From Crocinitomicaceae bacterium (lineage in GTDB: Bacteria > Bacteroidota > Bacteroidia > Flavobacteriales_D > Crocinitomicaceae), in assembly GCA_029251865.1 (NCBI GenBank), contig JAQXCN010000020.1, forward strand, positions 1 through 41,868: 41,868 nt of DNA. Direction: 5' to 3'. Position numbers and translations under genes: made by a program. The notes beneath the pieces were generated by a model. That model did not search any database. It was not told the DNA's origin and saw only the letters and a program-made list of their open reading frames with translations. Shown one piece after another: positions 26,630 through 35,189 of this stretch. Position 1 is the first letter of the stretch. Every line of letters starts with the position of its first letter.

Positions 26630-27277
26630 TTATCCTTCAGTTTTCTCCTTATTTTCTTCGGAAGCGCCCTCAGCACCTTCAGCACCTTCAGTACCTTCAG
26701 TCTCTTCTTCTTCTTCTTCTTCTTCGTCAACAGCTCCACGTGAGATTTTTACACCTAGAACAACTGCATTAGCAGGGTCAAGGATCGTAACCCCTGGTAT
26801 GCTTACTTCAGAAATTCTTATTGATTGTCCAATTCTAATGGGAGAGATATCCAATACGATAGCATCTGGAAGATCTCCAGGTAATCCATAACAAGACAAA
26901 GTTCTAAATGCCATGTTTAATTTTCCGCCGTTAAGTACACCTTTTGCAGAACCTTTGGTTCTTACAGGCAGATCAACCCTAACTTTTTTGCTCTCGCTTA
27001 GCTCATAGAAGTCAATGTGTTGAATTGTATCTTTAACAGGGTGTTGTTGAATTTCCCTAACAATACCAACCGCTTTCTTACCTTCAATTTCTAACTCTAC
27101 TTGGTACACCTCTGGTGAAAAGACGATCTTATTTAGTTCTACTCTCTTTACGGAAAAATGAGTTTGTTCTCCTTGTCCATAAAGGACACATGGTACTCTG
27201 TTCTCACTTCTCAGTGAAGCAGCGTCCTTTTTCCCTACGTTCGCTCTAAGCGAACCGCTCAATTGTGCTTTTTTCAT
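26630..27277 (-). CDS. rplY: Ribosomal protein L25 / general stress protein Ctc
   Basis: 215 residues. The N-terminal L25 domain, which binds 5S rRNA, starts with LSGSLRANVGKKDAASLR. The CTC-type beta domain follows (VDLPVRTKGSAKGVLNGGKL near residue 96). The protein ends in an acidic tail with a run of seven Glu and repeated Glu-Gly-Ala/Thr units. It lies 12 bases after prs on the same strand, a common Bacteroidota pair, and a strong terminator follows. Confidence 0.96.
   Translation of the reverse strand: MKKAQLSGSLRANVGKKDAASLRSENRVPCVLYGQGEQTHFSVKRVELNKIVFSPEVYQVELEIEGKKAVGIVREIQQHPVKDTIQHIDFYELSESKKVRVDLPVRTKGSAKGVLNGGKLNMAFRTLSCYGLPGDLPDAIVLDISPIRIGQSIRISEVSIPGVTILDPANAVVLGVKISRGAVDEEEEEEEETEGTEGAEGAEGASEENKEKTEG
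26671..26724. repeat. In-frame simple repeats in the rplY 3' end
   Basis: Three near-identical 9-base units (CAGCACCTT, third unit CAGTACCTT) at 26671-26697 are followed by seven CTT triplets at 26704-26724. They encode the Gly-Ala-Glu and poly-Glu tail of L25. Because units are multiples of three, slippage would change tail length without a frameshift. Confidence 0.8.
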
Positions 27278-27289
27278 TTTATTATTTAT

Positions 27290-28219
27290 TTAAGATATTA
27301 CAAAGTGTGAGCTAATTGACTTATTGTGAATCAGCTTATTAATGACATCAGAGAAAAGACTTGCAACCGTAATTACACGTATTTTATCACTTTTGCCTTT
27401 TAATGGGATCGTATCTGTTACGATAAGTTCGGTAATTTGAGATGCATTAATTCTGTCATACGCAGGCCCTGAAAGCACAGCATGAGTACAAAAGGCCCTT
27501 ACGCTAAGCGCACCTTTGTCCATGAGTAAGTCTGCCGCTTTCGTCAAAGTGCCAGCAGTATCACACATGTCGTCAATGATAATTACATCTTTCCCTTTTA
27601 CTTCTCCAATCACGGTCATTTCAGCAATCTCATTGGCTTTCTTACGGTGCTTGTGGCAAAGTGCAAGACCGCAATCCAGTTTTTTAGAATAGCTATTTGC
27701 TCTTTTTGCCCCTCCAACATCTGGAGCTGCGATTACCATATTTTCAGAGTTCAACTTTTCAATTTCTTTCAGGAAGAGTGTTGAAGCGTATAGGTGATCG
27801 ACAGGAACCTCGAAAAAACCTTGTATTTGATCAGCATGAAAATCCATAGTCATTATACGATCTACACCCGCAGCCATAAGCATATTTGCCTTGAGCTTTG
27901 CACCGATTGCAACTCTTGGTTTGTCTTTTCTATCTTGTCTTGCGAAACCGAAGTATGGAATTACCGCTATTATTTTTCTGGCTGAAGCACGTCTTGCCGC
28001 ATCAATAAGTAACAGAAGTTCAAAGATATTTTCTGTAGGAGGCATAGTAGACTGAACAATAAATACATCTTGCCCACGAACCGTTTCTTCAAGAGAAGGT
28101 TGAAATTCGCCATCGCTAAACACATTAACGTTAACGTTTCCTAATTCTTGGCCATACGCTTTTGCAATTTGACCTGCTAGCTTTTCTGATGCCCGACACG
28201 CGAATATTTTTACACCCAT
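27290..28219 (-). CDS. prs: Ribose-phosphate pyrophosphokinase
   Basis: 309 residues from the ATG at 28219; a longer in-frame extension crosses the promoter and lacks family similarity. It makes PRPP for nucleotide, His and Trp synthesis. Visible motifs are FSDGEFQPSLEE near residue 35, the metal-binding TMDFHADQIQGFF near 125, and the PRPP loop VIIIDDMCDTAGT near 214. A strong promoter precedes it and rplY follows. Confidence 0.97.
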   Translation of the reverse strand: MGVKIFACRASEKLAGQIAKAYGQELGNVNVNVFSDGEFQPSLEETVRGQDVFIVQSTMPPTENIFELLLLIDAARRASARKIIAVIPYFGFARQDRKDKPRVAIGAKLKANMLMAAGVDRIMTMDFHADQIQGFFEVPVDHLYASTLFLKEIEKLNSENMVIAAPDVGGAKRANSYSKKLDCGLALCHKHRKKANEIAEMTVIGEVKGKDVIIIDDMCDTAGTLTKAADLLMDKGALSVRAFCTHAVLSGPAYDRINASQITELIVTDTIPLKGKSDKIRVITVASLFSDVINKLIHNKSISSHFVIS

Positions 28220-28243
28220 GATTTTCCAATTGGAAATAGAGTG

Positions 28244-28274
28244 CAAAATTAAACAAAATAATAGTTCCCCCAAA
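28244..28274 (-). promoter_or_regulatory. Promoter of prs-rplY
   Basis: On the minus strand TTTG (28274-28271) is followed after 19 bases by TAATTTTG (28251-28244), a textbook Bacteroidota promoter. The start codon lies 24 bases further on. Confidence 0.8.
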
Positions 28275-28364
28275 GAAATCAAGGGATTAACAAGACCTTT
28301 GTTTTGATAATTGAATTTGATGTCAATTATTTAAACAAAATTGGTGCGAACGATTGTTTTAAAG

Positions 28365-28372
28365 TAAATTTG
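28365..28372 (+). promoter_or_regulatory. -7 element of the second ABC exporter
   Basis: TAAATTTG ends 7 bases before the ATG at 28380; a TTG at 28341-28343 lies 21 bases upstream. The predicted transcript start is at the start codon. Confidence 0.6.
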
Positions 28373-28379
28373 TTCACCC

Positions 28380-30146
28380 ATGGAGGAAAGGCGTAAAAAT
28401 CTTAAGATGTTTGGCAGACTAATACAGTTTGTTAAACCTTATAAAAGGCTTTTTTTAACTGCAGCGGCCTGTGTTATTTTACTTTCTTTTTTAAGCCCAT
28501 TTCGCCCTTACTTGATTGGTGCCATGGTTGATCGTTATATAGTGAACAATCAAAACTCAACCTTACTTTTACAATGGTCAATAGGTATTGCAGGGCTGCT
28601 ATTTTTAGAAGGTATTTTACAGTTTTCATCAAGTTTCTTTTCAAACCTTTTAGCACAATCAGTTATTAGGGATATAAGAAAAAACCTTTTTAGACATATC
28701 GTTTCATTTCGCATGAAGTATTTTGATAAGACTCCTGTTGGTGCTCTAGTCACCAGAGTCGTGTCGGACTTGGAGGCCATAACACAGGTTTTTTCTTCTG
28801 GAATTATGGAGATATCAGGAGATTTAATTTCGCTCACAATGGTGTTGTCTTTAATGTTTGCAACAAACTGGCAGCTTTCACTAATGACTTTGGTTCCGAT
28901 TCCGTTGTTGATCATTGCAACACGGGTTTTTGCTAAGGCTATGCGTTCTAGTTTTCAGCTTGAAAGAATGCAAGTAACGAAACTGAACACCTTTGTTCAA
29001 GAGCACTTAACAGGCATGTCAATTGTTCAAATATTTAATAAGAACAAAGAGGAGTATGCAAAGTTTGTAGAGATCAATAAAGGACACAGAAAAGCACACA
29101 TTAATGCTGTTTGGGCAAATTCAATTTTCTTCCCAGTGGTTGAAATTTTGAGCTCTTTATCAATTGCCTTTTTACTCGTTTGGGGAGCCGTTCATGTTGA
29201 AGGTAAATCTTCAATAGAAATCAAAGCCATGTATGGACAAATCATAGCCTTTACCCTATGGATTTATCAACTGTACCGGCCTATTCGTCAACTGGCTGAT
29301 AAGTTTAATGTCCTACAACGAGGTGTTGTTCGTGCTGAAAGAATATTTGAAATCTTAGACCACGATGCACAGCGACAAGACGGAGGGACATTAAAAGAGG
29401 TTGATTTTAATGCAGATATTTTATTTAATGACGTTTCCTTTGCCTACAAAAAGGGTCAAGATGTATTGAGGCATATTGATTTAAAAATACAGAAGGGAAA
29501 AACAGTGGCAATCGTAGGGTCTACAGGCTCTGGTAAATCCACTATTGTTAATGTCTTGGGCCGCTTTTATGAACATGAAAGAGGTTCGATTCACATAGGG
29601 GAAATAAAAATTGAGGATATTGATTTGACCTATTTAAGAAAAAACATTGCTGTCGTTCTTCAAGATATCTTTTTGTTTTCTGACACGATTCATAATAACA
29701 TTACGCTCGGAGACATGTCAATAACTCGCGAACAGGTTGTGGCCGCATCTAAGGCTGTAGGCGCTCATACTTTTATTTCAAAGCTTCCTGGGACCTACGA
29801 CTATGCAATTGGAGAGCGCGGAACAGTTTTGTCGGTTGGTCAAAGGCAGTTATTGTCATTTATTAGGGCCTTTGTCTACAACCCACAGATTTTGATTTTA
29901 GATGAAGCTACCTCTAGCGTAGATAATGAATCTGAAATGCTTATTCAACGAGCTACAGAACAAATAACAAAAGAAAGAACATCAATAGTAATTGCCCATC
30001 GTATGAGCACCATACAAGGAGCGGATTTAATAGTCGTAATGGAGCAAGGTGAAATTATTGAGTCAGGAACACATCAAGAGCTCATCAAAAAACAAGGGAA
30101 GTACCATACGCTTTATGAAAAACAAATCTTCCAACCCATTGGATAA
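28380..30146 (+). CDS. ABC exporter, fused membrane and ATPase domains
   Basis: 588 residues. Six membrane helices span about 20-300. Walker A is GSTGSGKS (380-387), the signature is LSVGQ (484-488, Val in place of the usual Gly, as seen in many heterodimer-type exporters) and Walker B is ILILDE (504-509). It is a type IV exporter of unknown substrate. The next gene overlaps its last 32 bases. The family is the same as at 11851-13689, but the two proteins are clearly different. Confidence 0.9.
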   Translation: MEERRKNLKMFGRLIQFVKPYKRLFLTAAACVILLSFLSPFRPYLIGAMVDRYIVNNQNSTLLLQWSIGIAGLLFLEGILQFSSSFFSNLLAQSVIRDIRKNLFRHIVSFRMKYFDKTPVGALVTRVVSDLEAITQVFSSGIMEISGDLISLTMVLSLMFATNWQLSLMTLVPIPLLIIATRVFAKAMRSSFQLERMQVTKLNTFVQEHLTGMSIVQIFNKNKEEYAKFVEINKGHRKAHINAVWANSIFFPVVEILSSLSIAFLLVWGAVHVEGKSSIEIKAMYGQIIAFTLWIYQLYRPIRQLADKFNVLQRGVVRAERIFEILDHDAQRQDGGTLKEVDFNADILFNDVSFAYKKGQDVLRHIDLKIQKGKTVAIVGSTGSGKSTIVNVLGRFYEHERGSIHIGEIKIEDIDLTYLRKNIAVVLQDIFLFSDTIHNNITLGDMSITREQVVAASKAVGAHTFISKLPGTYDYAIGERGTVLSVGQRQLLSFIRAFVYNPQILILDEATSSVDNESEMLIQRATEQITKERTSIVIAHRMSTIQGADLIVVMEQGEIIESGTHQELIKKQGKYHTLYEKQIFQPIG

Positions 30147-31005
30147 GCTTCGTCTAAAAGTTGGAGGTGTGCCTGAACATTTTAACCTTCCATGGCGCTT
30201 AGCAATTGAAGAGGGCCTGTTTCGTGAACAGAATATAATGCTGCATTGGTCTGATATGAGCGGTGGTACAGGTCAAATGATAAAGGGTTTAGAAACGGGG
30301 TCAATAGACGTTGCCGTGGTACTGACTGAAGGAATTACAAAAGCCATTTTACAAGGGTTAGATGCTTCGATACTTCGCGTTTATGTTAGTTCTCCACTAT
30401 GCTGGGGAATTCATGTGCCATTTCATTCGAATATAAAAAACATTCAAGACCTAAAAAGCAAACAATTTGCAATTTCAAGAGAAGCCTCAGGTTCACACCT
30501 AATGGCATATGTTCTTGGGGCTCAAAACGGTTGGGACCTTAAAGAGATGCGCTTTCAGATAGTTGGAGATATTTACGGTGGCCTGTGGGCTTTGGAAAAC
30601 AATGAGGCTCACGCATTTTTATGGGAGAAGTATACTACAAACCCTTATGTAGAACAAAAAAAATGTAGAAGAATAAATGAGATTGTCACACCTTGGTCTT
30701 CGTTCGTTATTGCAGCGAGGAATGATGTAATCAAAGATTCATTGCCGGCCTTAAATAAAATTTGTGACCTTGTATCAAGTCGCGCAGAAGCTTTGAAGAA
30801 AAGTAAAAGAAGTGCCGAAATAATTTCCTGGAGGTACAATATCGATCTATACCAAGTTAAACAATGGTTGCGTCAAACGGAATGGAACAATTCAGAGGCG
30901 AAAGGGCTTGAGGCGCAACATCGCGAAGTTGTTGCCTATTTACTTAACTTAGAGCTTATATCAGAAAACGAAGCTAAAGATTGGAAAGAAAAATTATTTA
31001 CGTAA
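30115..31005 (+). CDS. Periplasmic-binding-protein-fold protein (NMT1/THI5-like) without signal peptide
   Basis: 296 residues from the ATG at 30115. It shows the type II binding-protein pattern of the NMT1/SsuA/MqnA group: KLRLKVGGVPEHFNLPW, AIEEGLFREQNI near residue 34, and the GTGQMIKGLETGSIDVAVV block near residue 50. No signal peptide or lipobox is seen, so it should be cytoplasmic. That argues against a normal importer role and allows an enzyme role, as in THI5 or MqnA/MqnD. It overlaps the ABC exporter gene by 32 bases and the next gene by 25, implying coupled expression. The ligand is unknown. Confidence 0.75.
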   Translation: MKNKSSNPLDKLRLKVGGVPEHFNLPWRLAIEEGLFREQNIMLHWSDMSGGTGQMIKGLETGSIDVAVVLTEGITKAILQGLDASILRVYVSSPLCWGIHVPFHSNIKNIQDLKSKQFAISREASGSHLMAYVLGAQNGWDLKEMRFQIVGDIYGGLWALENNEAHAFLWEKYTTNPYVEQKKCRRINEIVTPWSSFVIAARNDVIKDSLPALNKICDLVSSRAEALKKSKRSAEIISWRYNIDLYQVKQWLRQTEWNNSEAKGLEAQHREVVAYLLNLELISENEAKDWKEKLFT

Positions 31006-32198
31006 TATTCTGTATTCTCTTATCAGGAAGCCTGCGAAGTCAAGAAGGCTGTACCGACCCGCAAGCAAATAATTTTAATGCTAACGCGAGTCAAAACGAT
31101 GGCTCTTGTATTTATAATCAAACATCTTATAGTCCTTTAGCCGTCTCAAATTTGACCAGTCCGCTCTTAGCCGAAAACTCAGGATTGATCAGGCTTAATG
31201 AATCATTATGGGTTTTAAACGACGGCGGAAATGAGGCTTCGTTATATGAGATTGACACACTTGGTAACCTGCTGCGCGAAGTGGTTGTTCAGGGGGTTGA
31301 AAATAATGATTGGGAGTCCCTTGCCGAAAATGAATTATACGTTTTTATCGGTGATTTTGGTAATAATTCGGGCACTAGAACGAACTTGAGCATTATAAAG
31401 ATTGAAAAGCAAGCGCTTCTTGAAGCAGATGCGGATTCCGTTCTTGGGATACAAATGCAATTTAATTATGGTGACCAAGTAGATTTTTCAGGCCCATCTA
31501 ATGGTCATAATTTCGACTGTGAGGCATTTATTTCTTTAAATGATTCATTGTATTTGTTTAGTAAAAACTGGGCAGACAATGCGGTTAAAAAGTATGCGCT
31601 CCCAATCGATTGGGAAGATGTTTACGTCACGTTGCCTTCTGAGACCTATGATATTCAAGGTTTGGTCACAGGTGCTACTGTGGATAAAGGCTCAGGCAAT
31701 ATTTCTCTACTAGCATATTATGATTTCGGGACAGGCATTTACAGCAGTTTTATTTACATGCTCTGGGATTATTCAGAATCACATTTTTTTTCAGGTAATA
31801 AACGCAGAATAGATATCGGAAGTATGTTAAACCTGGGCCAAACTGAAGGTATTACGCTGAACTCAGGACATAGCGGATATTTCACTTCCGAGGAGATTAA
31901 TTCCATAATAACGATCCCTCCAAAGCTATTTGCTTTTGATTTTTATGAATATTTTGAAAATCAACTTGTCCAAAACCTCGAAACATCTTTAGATTTAGTA
32001 CTCAGTATATTTCCCAATCCCATTAAAAGAGTTTTACATACGGACCACAAATGTCAGTATGAAATTTATGATTGGTCAACAGGAAATATATTAAGCTCAG
32101 GGATTTGCAATGACCAGGGAATAGACTTGAGCTTTTTAAGGCCCGGGTTTTATTTTTTTCGCACAAAAACACAATGTATTTCTTTTTTGAAAATTTAG
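30981..32198 (+). CDS. Secreted protein with type IX sorting domain
   Basis: 405 residues from a TTG at 30981. The signal peptide (VIFCILLSGSLRSQ) is followed by a GCTDPQANNFNANAS motif common at the N-terminus of Bacteroidota secreted proteins. The middle looks like a beta-propeller-type repeat region (LNDGGNEASLYEID, FIGDFGNNSG, DCEAFISL), and a C-terminal sorting domain starts near IFPNPIKRV (residue 343). Substrate and role are unknown. It overlaps the PBP-fold gene by 25 bases. Confidence 0.75.
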   Translation: MERKIIYVIFCILLSGSLRSQEGCTDPQANNFNANASQNDGSCIYNQTSYSPLAVSNLTSPLLAENSGLIRLNESLWVLNDGGNEASLYEIDTLGNLLREVVVQGVENNDWESLAENELYVFIGDFGNNSGTRTNLSIIKIEKQALLEADADSVLGIQMQFNYGDQVDFSGPSNGHNFDCEAFISLNDSLYLFSKNWADNAVKKYALPIDWEDVYVTLPSETYDIQGLVTGATVDKGSGNISLLAYYDFGTGIYSSFIYMLWDYSESHFFSGNKRRIDIGSMLNLGQTEGITLNSGHSGYFTSEEINSIITIPPKLFAFDFYEYFENQLVQNLETSLDLVLSIFPNPIKRVLHTDHKCQYEIYDWSTGNILSSGICNDQGIDLSFLRPGFYFFRTKTQCISFLKI

Positions 32199-32246
32199 TT
32201 TGTGCTTTTAATAGCTGCTTCCTTTCTTTACTGTTCGTGCTAACTA

Positions 32247-32278
32247 TTTGGTTTTAAGGGTTTTTCTTTGTACATTTA
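32247..32278 (+). promoter_or_regulatory. Promoter of the 33-residue membrane protein
   Basis: TTTG at 32247-32250 and TACATTTA at 32271-32278 are 20 bases apart, one mismatch from the consensus -7. The ATG of the short gene lies 20 bases beyond. Confidence 0.45.
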
Positions 32279-32298
32279 TTATAACTCAAACTAAAACT

Positions 32299-32400
32299 AT
32301 GTTTCACGACGCTACAATTTGGATAGCGATTGGTACAATTGTATCTATCGTTCTTGTGATTTTTCTCGCATTTACTGCTGAGAAACACAAAAATGGATAA
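32299..32400 (+). CDS. Small single-pass membrane protein (33 residues)
   Basis: ATG to TAA. The protein begins MFHDATIWIA, has one hydrophobic stretch (about residues 8-25, ending VIFLAFTA) and a charged C-terminus EKHKNG. This helix plus basic tail is typical of small membrane microproteins. A plausible promoter lies just upstream. I do not recognise a family; a small accessory subunit of a membrane complex is conceivable. It is followed by msrA 41 bases later. Confidence 0.5.
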   Translation: MFHDATIWIAIGTIVSIVLVIFLAFTAEKHKNG

Positions 32401-32441
32401 TCGGGTTTAGAACTTTTTAAGTTTAAATCTGTTTAACTGAA

Positions 32442-33020
32442 GTGATAAGAATTTTTTCGCTTTCAATTTTTTTATGTGTTATTTTTTCGCTGCATTCCCA
32501 GCGAGAAACAGCTTATTTTGCTTCAGGATGTTTTTGGTGTGTAGAGGCTATTTTTGAGTCAATAGACGGTGTTATAGATGCACAATCTGGTTACAGCGGT
32601 GGAACAACGATTAATCCAACATACAAGCAGATTTGTTCAGGTTCAACTGGTCATGCAGAGACAGTAAAAGTAACCTTTCGTTCAGATAAGGTTACTTACT
32701 CAGAAATGCTTAGTGTGTTTTTCGATTCGCACGATCCGACCACGCTTAACAGGCAAGGTCCCGACGTAGGCACGCAATACCGTTCTGCAATTTTTTGTAT
32801 AGACGAGCGACAACGGATTTTGGCACAGCAGTTTGTAGAAGATCTGAAAAGTCAGAGTACTTTTAAAACAATAACAACAACGATTGAAACAATGACAAAA
32901 TTTTATCCAGCAGAAAAATATCATCAAGATTTTGTAGAGAACAATCCTTACCATCCCTATGTTGTATCGGTTAGTAAACCGCGTAGATTGAAATTTCTTC
33001 AAAAATTTAAAAAACCGTAA
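32442..33020 (+). CDS. msrA: Peptide methionine-S-sulfoxide reductase, exported
   Basis: 192 residues from a GTG at 32442. An N-terminal signal peptide (IRIFSLSIFLCVIFSLHS) makes this a periplasmic or exported MsrA. The catalytic site reads FASGCFWCVEAIF with Cys30 as the nucleophile and Cys33 close by. GYSGG, GHAE and YHQDF complete the family pattern. It repairs methionine-S-sulfoxide in oxidised envelope proteins. The SOUL gene starts 1 base after its stop. Confidence 0.95.
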   Translation: MIRIFSLSIFLCVIFSLHSQRETAYFASGCFWCVEAIFESIDGVIDAQSGYSGGTTINPTYKQICSGSTGHAETVKVTFRSDKVTYSEMLSVFFDSHDPTTLNRQGPDVGTQYRSAIFCIDERQRILAQQFVEDLKSQSTFKTITTTIETMTKFYPAEKYHQDFVENNPYHPYVVSVSKPRRLKFLQKFKKP

Positions 33021-33021
33021 T

Positions 33022-33618
33022 ATGACCTCCTCCTCTTATTTTTTCTCCGTGGCTTTTGTTGTACTAATGTTAAGTCAATTGTTCATGGCGTACAAGACCT
33101 CGAAAATAGAATCTCCGAGTTATAAGGTTATAAAGTCATTTGAAGACTTTGAAATCAGAAACTATGATGCTATGGTTGTGGCCAAAACCGAGATTAGGTC
33201 TGAAGCATACGAGGAATCTTCCTCATCGGGTTTTAGAACAATTGCGAATTACATTTTTGGTGGAAATAAGGAAAACCAACAAATCGCAATGACATCCCCT
33301 GTAATAATGGAAATGGGCGAGAAGTCTAGTATGTCTTTCGTGATGCCTGAAGAGCATGCAATTGAGAATCTTCCAGAGCCCAATTCTAAAAATGTAGAGA
33401 TTATTCAGATTCAACCGAAAACGTATGCAGTTCTCGAATTCACAGGGTATGCTAATGATAAAAAAATCAAAAAACATACCAAGCGATTGCTTCAATTTAT
33501 GAAGGCTGAAAATTTAATGCCAATAGGGACCATAAAGTATTTGGGATACAATCCTCCGTGGCAAGTTTTAGGCCGAAAAAACGAAGTTGCTGTTGAGGTA
33601 GACTATTCAAATCCTTGA
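33022..33618 (+). CDS. SOUL family heme-binding protein
   Basis: 198 residues. An N-terminal signal or anchor (about residues 5-24) is followed by a SOUL domain: YKVIKSFEDFEIRNYDAMVVAK near residue 34, QIAMTSPVIM near 92, and YLGYNPPWQVLGRKNEVAVEV at the end. The family binds heme or is heme-associated; its bacterial role is unclear. It is tightly linked to msrA. Its last 16 bases overlap the convergent protease gene. Confidence 0.9.
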   Translation: MTSSSYFFSVAFVVLMLSQLFMAYKTSKIESPSYKVIKSFEDFEIRNYDAMVVAKTEIRSEAYEESSSSGFRTIANYIFGGNKENQQIAMTSPVIMEMGEKSSMSFVMPEEHAIENLPEPNSKNVEIIQIQPKTYAVLEFTGYANDKKIKKHTKRLLQFMKAENLMPIGTIKYLGYNPPWQVLGRKNEVAVEVDYSNP

Positions 33619-35189
33619 AGCACAGCTTTTACGTCTAGATCATTTCGATTAAACACTTTGTAAAACCCATCTTGGTCCCAAAACTGTCTTGCGATTTCAG
33701 ATTTTAATCTTCGAATAATTCTTTCCTTGCTTAAGTTAAACTCCTCTTGGTCTATTGGTGTTATTTGAAAATTTTGGTCGGCGTATCGTTTTATTTTATT
33801 CGATAATTCATATTGGACGAAGGATGTATCAAAATCTCGAAAAGAAAGCCAAGGCGGGTTTTCAAAAACTTTATTTTCCTTTGCCCAATCGAAAACAAAT
33901 TGATTATATACACCACTCCACTCTAGGGCATTAGCATAAAATGTTGTTCCCGATGTATCATAAGGAACAAAAATATCAGGGCTTATCCCTCCTCCTCCAT
34001 AAACCGTTCTTCCACCGATCGTTTCAAATTTAAGAGAATCAACGAAGATGGAAGAGTCTATTTCAAACATGTCCGCATCACCTCTGTTCATTGCCTCATA
34101 GTAAGCTTCATAGTCTCCGGAATAAGGTCTCTGTATGCAACGGCCTGAAGGCGTGTAATATCTGGCGATTGTTATTCTAACGGTACTTCCATCCCGGAGC
34201 ATTTGGTCTTCTTGAACGAGACCCTTCCCAAAGGAGCGACGTCCGTATATATATCCCCTATCATTATCTTGAATTGCGCCAGCAACAATCTCGCTTGCCG
34301 AGGCAGAGGATGCATTAATGAGAATAGCCAATTTGGTGTTCTCAAGGATTCCTCCCGGGCTCGAATAGTAAATTTGTTCAGGTGCATTTTCACCTTCGGT
34401 ACTCACTATTTTTAGACCACCCTTTAAAAATTCATCTGCAATTTCAACGGCTCCTTGTAAAACGCCACCTCCATTATATCTAAGATCTAAAATAAGCTTT
34501 GTCATCCCCTGCCTTTTTAAGGCTGATGCCGCCATTTTAAATTCTCTCGAAGTGGGAACAGAAAACTTATCAATTTTAATATAACCGATTTTATTGTCTA
34601 TCATGTGTGCCGCAACAACTGAAAGAATAGGGATGGTTCCTCTTTGAATTTTAAATGAGAGCAGTTTGCCATAGCGATTTACTGTTACATTAACAGCTGT
34701 TCCGGACTCACCTTTAAGCTTGTCCATGATTTCAGCGTTTGTGATACCCACGCCTGCGGCATTCTTTTTTTCAATAGCAACGATTTGATCACCTGCTTTT
34801 AATCCAACGCTTTCAGATGGTGACCCCGCAATTATATCTGAAACACAAATAGTATCTCTTAGTTTAAAGAAACGAATACCCACCCCCCCAAAGTTTCCAT
34901 CAATCGATTCAGCTAAGGCTTTCATCTCCTCGGCAGGAATATAATTACTGTGAGGATCTAGTTTATGTAGCATTTCAACGATAGTTTCATCGAATATTTT
35001 TTCAGTATCAACTGAGTCCACGTACTTTTCATTTAATAATGTAAGTACATCCTCGAGTTTCTGTAACTCCTGAGATTTTGATTTTAGTGTAAACGGATTC
35101 CACAGTAAAAAAGAAATTCCAAATCCAAGACACATTGAAATGGAAATAATGATCGGAAGAAGAGAGGTGCGATTAGAATTAGTCATCAA
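33603..35189 (-). CDS. S41 C-terminal processing peptidase
   Basis: 528 residues. An N-terminal signal anchor (about 12-32) leads to a CTP N-terminal helical region, a PDZ domain (about 85-170, IAGSPSESVGLKAGDQIVAI) and the S41 catalytic domain. The nucleophile is the Ser in NASSASASEIVAGA, and the general-base Lys is in RRSFGKGLVQ. It is a tail-specific periplasmic protease. The deaminase gene overlaps its start by 11 bases. Confidence 0.93.
   Translation of the reverse strand: MMTNSNRTSLLPIIISISMCLGFGISFLLWNPFTLKSKSQELQKLEDVLTLLNEKYVDSVDTEKIFDETIVEMLHKLDPHSNYIPAEEMKALAESIDGNFGGVGIRFFKLRDTICVSDIIAGSPSESVGLKAGDQIVAIEKKNAAGVGITNAEIMDKLKGESGTAVNVTVNRYGKLLSFKIQRGTIPILSVVAAHMIDNKIGYIKIDKFSVPTSREFKMAASALKRQGMTKLILDLRYNGGGVLQGAVEIADEFLKGGLKIVSTEGENAPEQIYYSSPGGILENTKLAILINASSASASEIVAGAIQDNDRGYIYGRRSFGKGLVQEDQMLRDGSTVRITIARYYTPSGRCIQRPYSGDYEAYYEAMNRGDADMFEIDSSIFVDSLKFETIGGRTVYGGGGISPDIFVPYDTSGTTFYANALEWSGVYNQFVFDWAKENKVFENPPWLSFRDFDTSFVQYELSNKIKRYADQNFQITPIDQEEFNLSKERIIRRLKSEIARQFWDQDGFYKVFNRNDLDVKAVLQGFE

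Noticed and set aside
26671-26724. Short repeats as a CRISPR-like array
   Set aside because: Units are 3 and 9 bases, contiguous and in frame within rplY, with no spacers.
28382-28392. GGAGG-like sequence at the start of the second ABC exporter as a Shine-Dalgarno site
   Set aside because: It lies inside the coding region, about 20 bases before the next ATG, too far to serve it; flavobacteria rarely use such sites.
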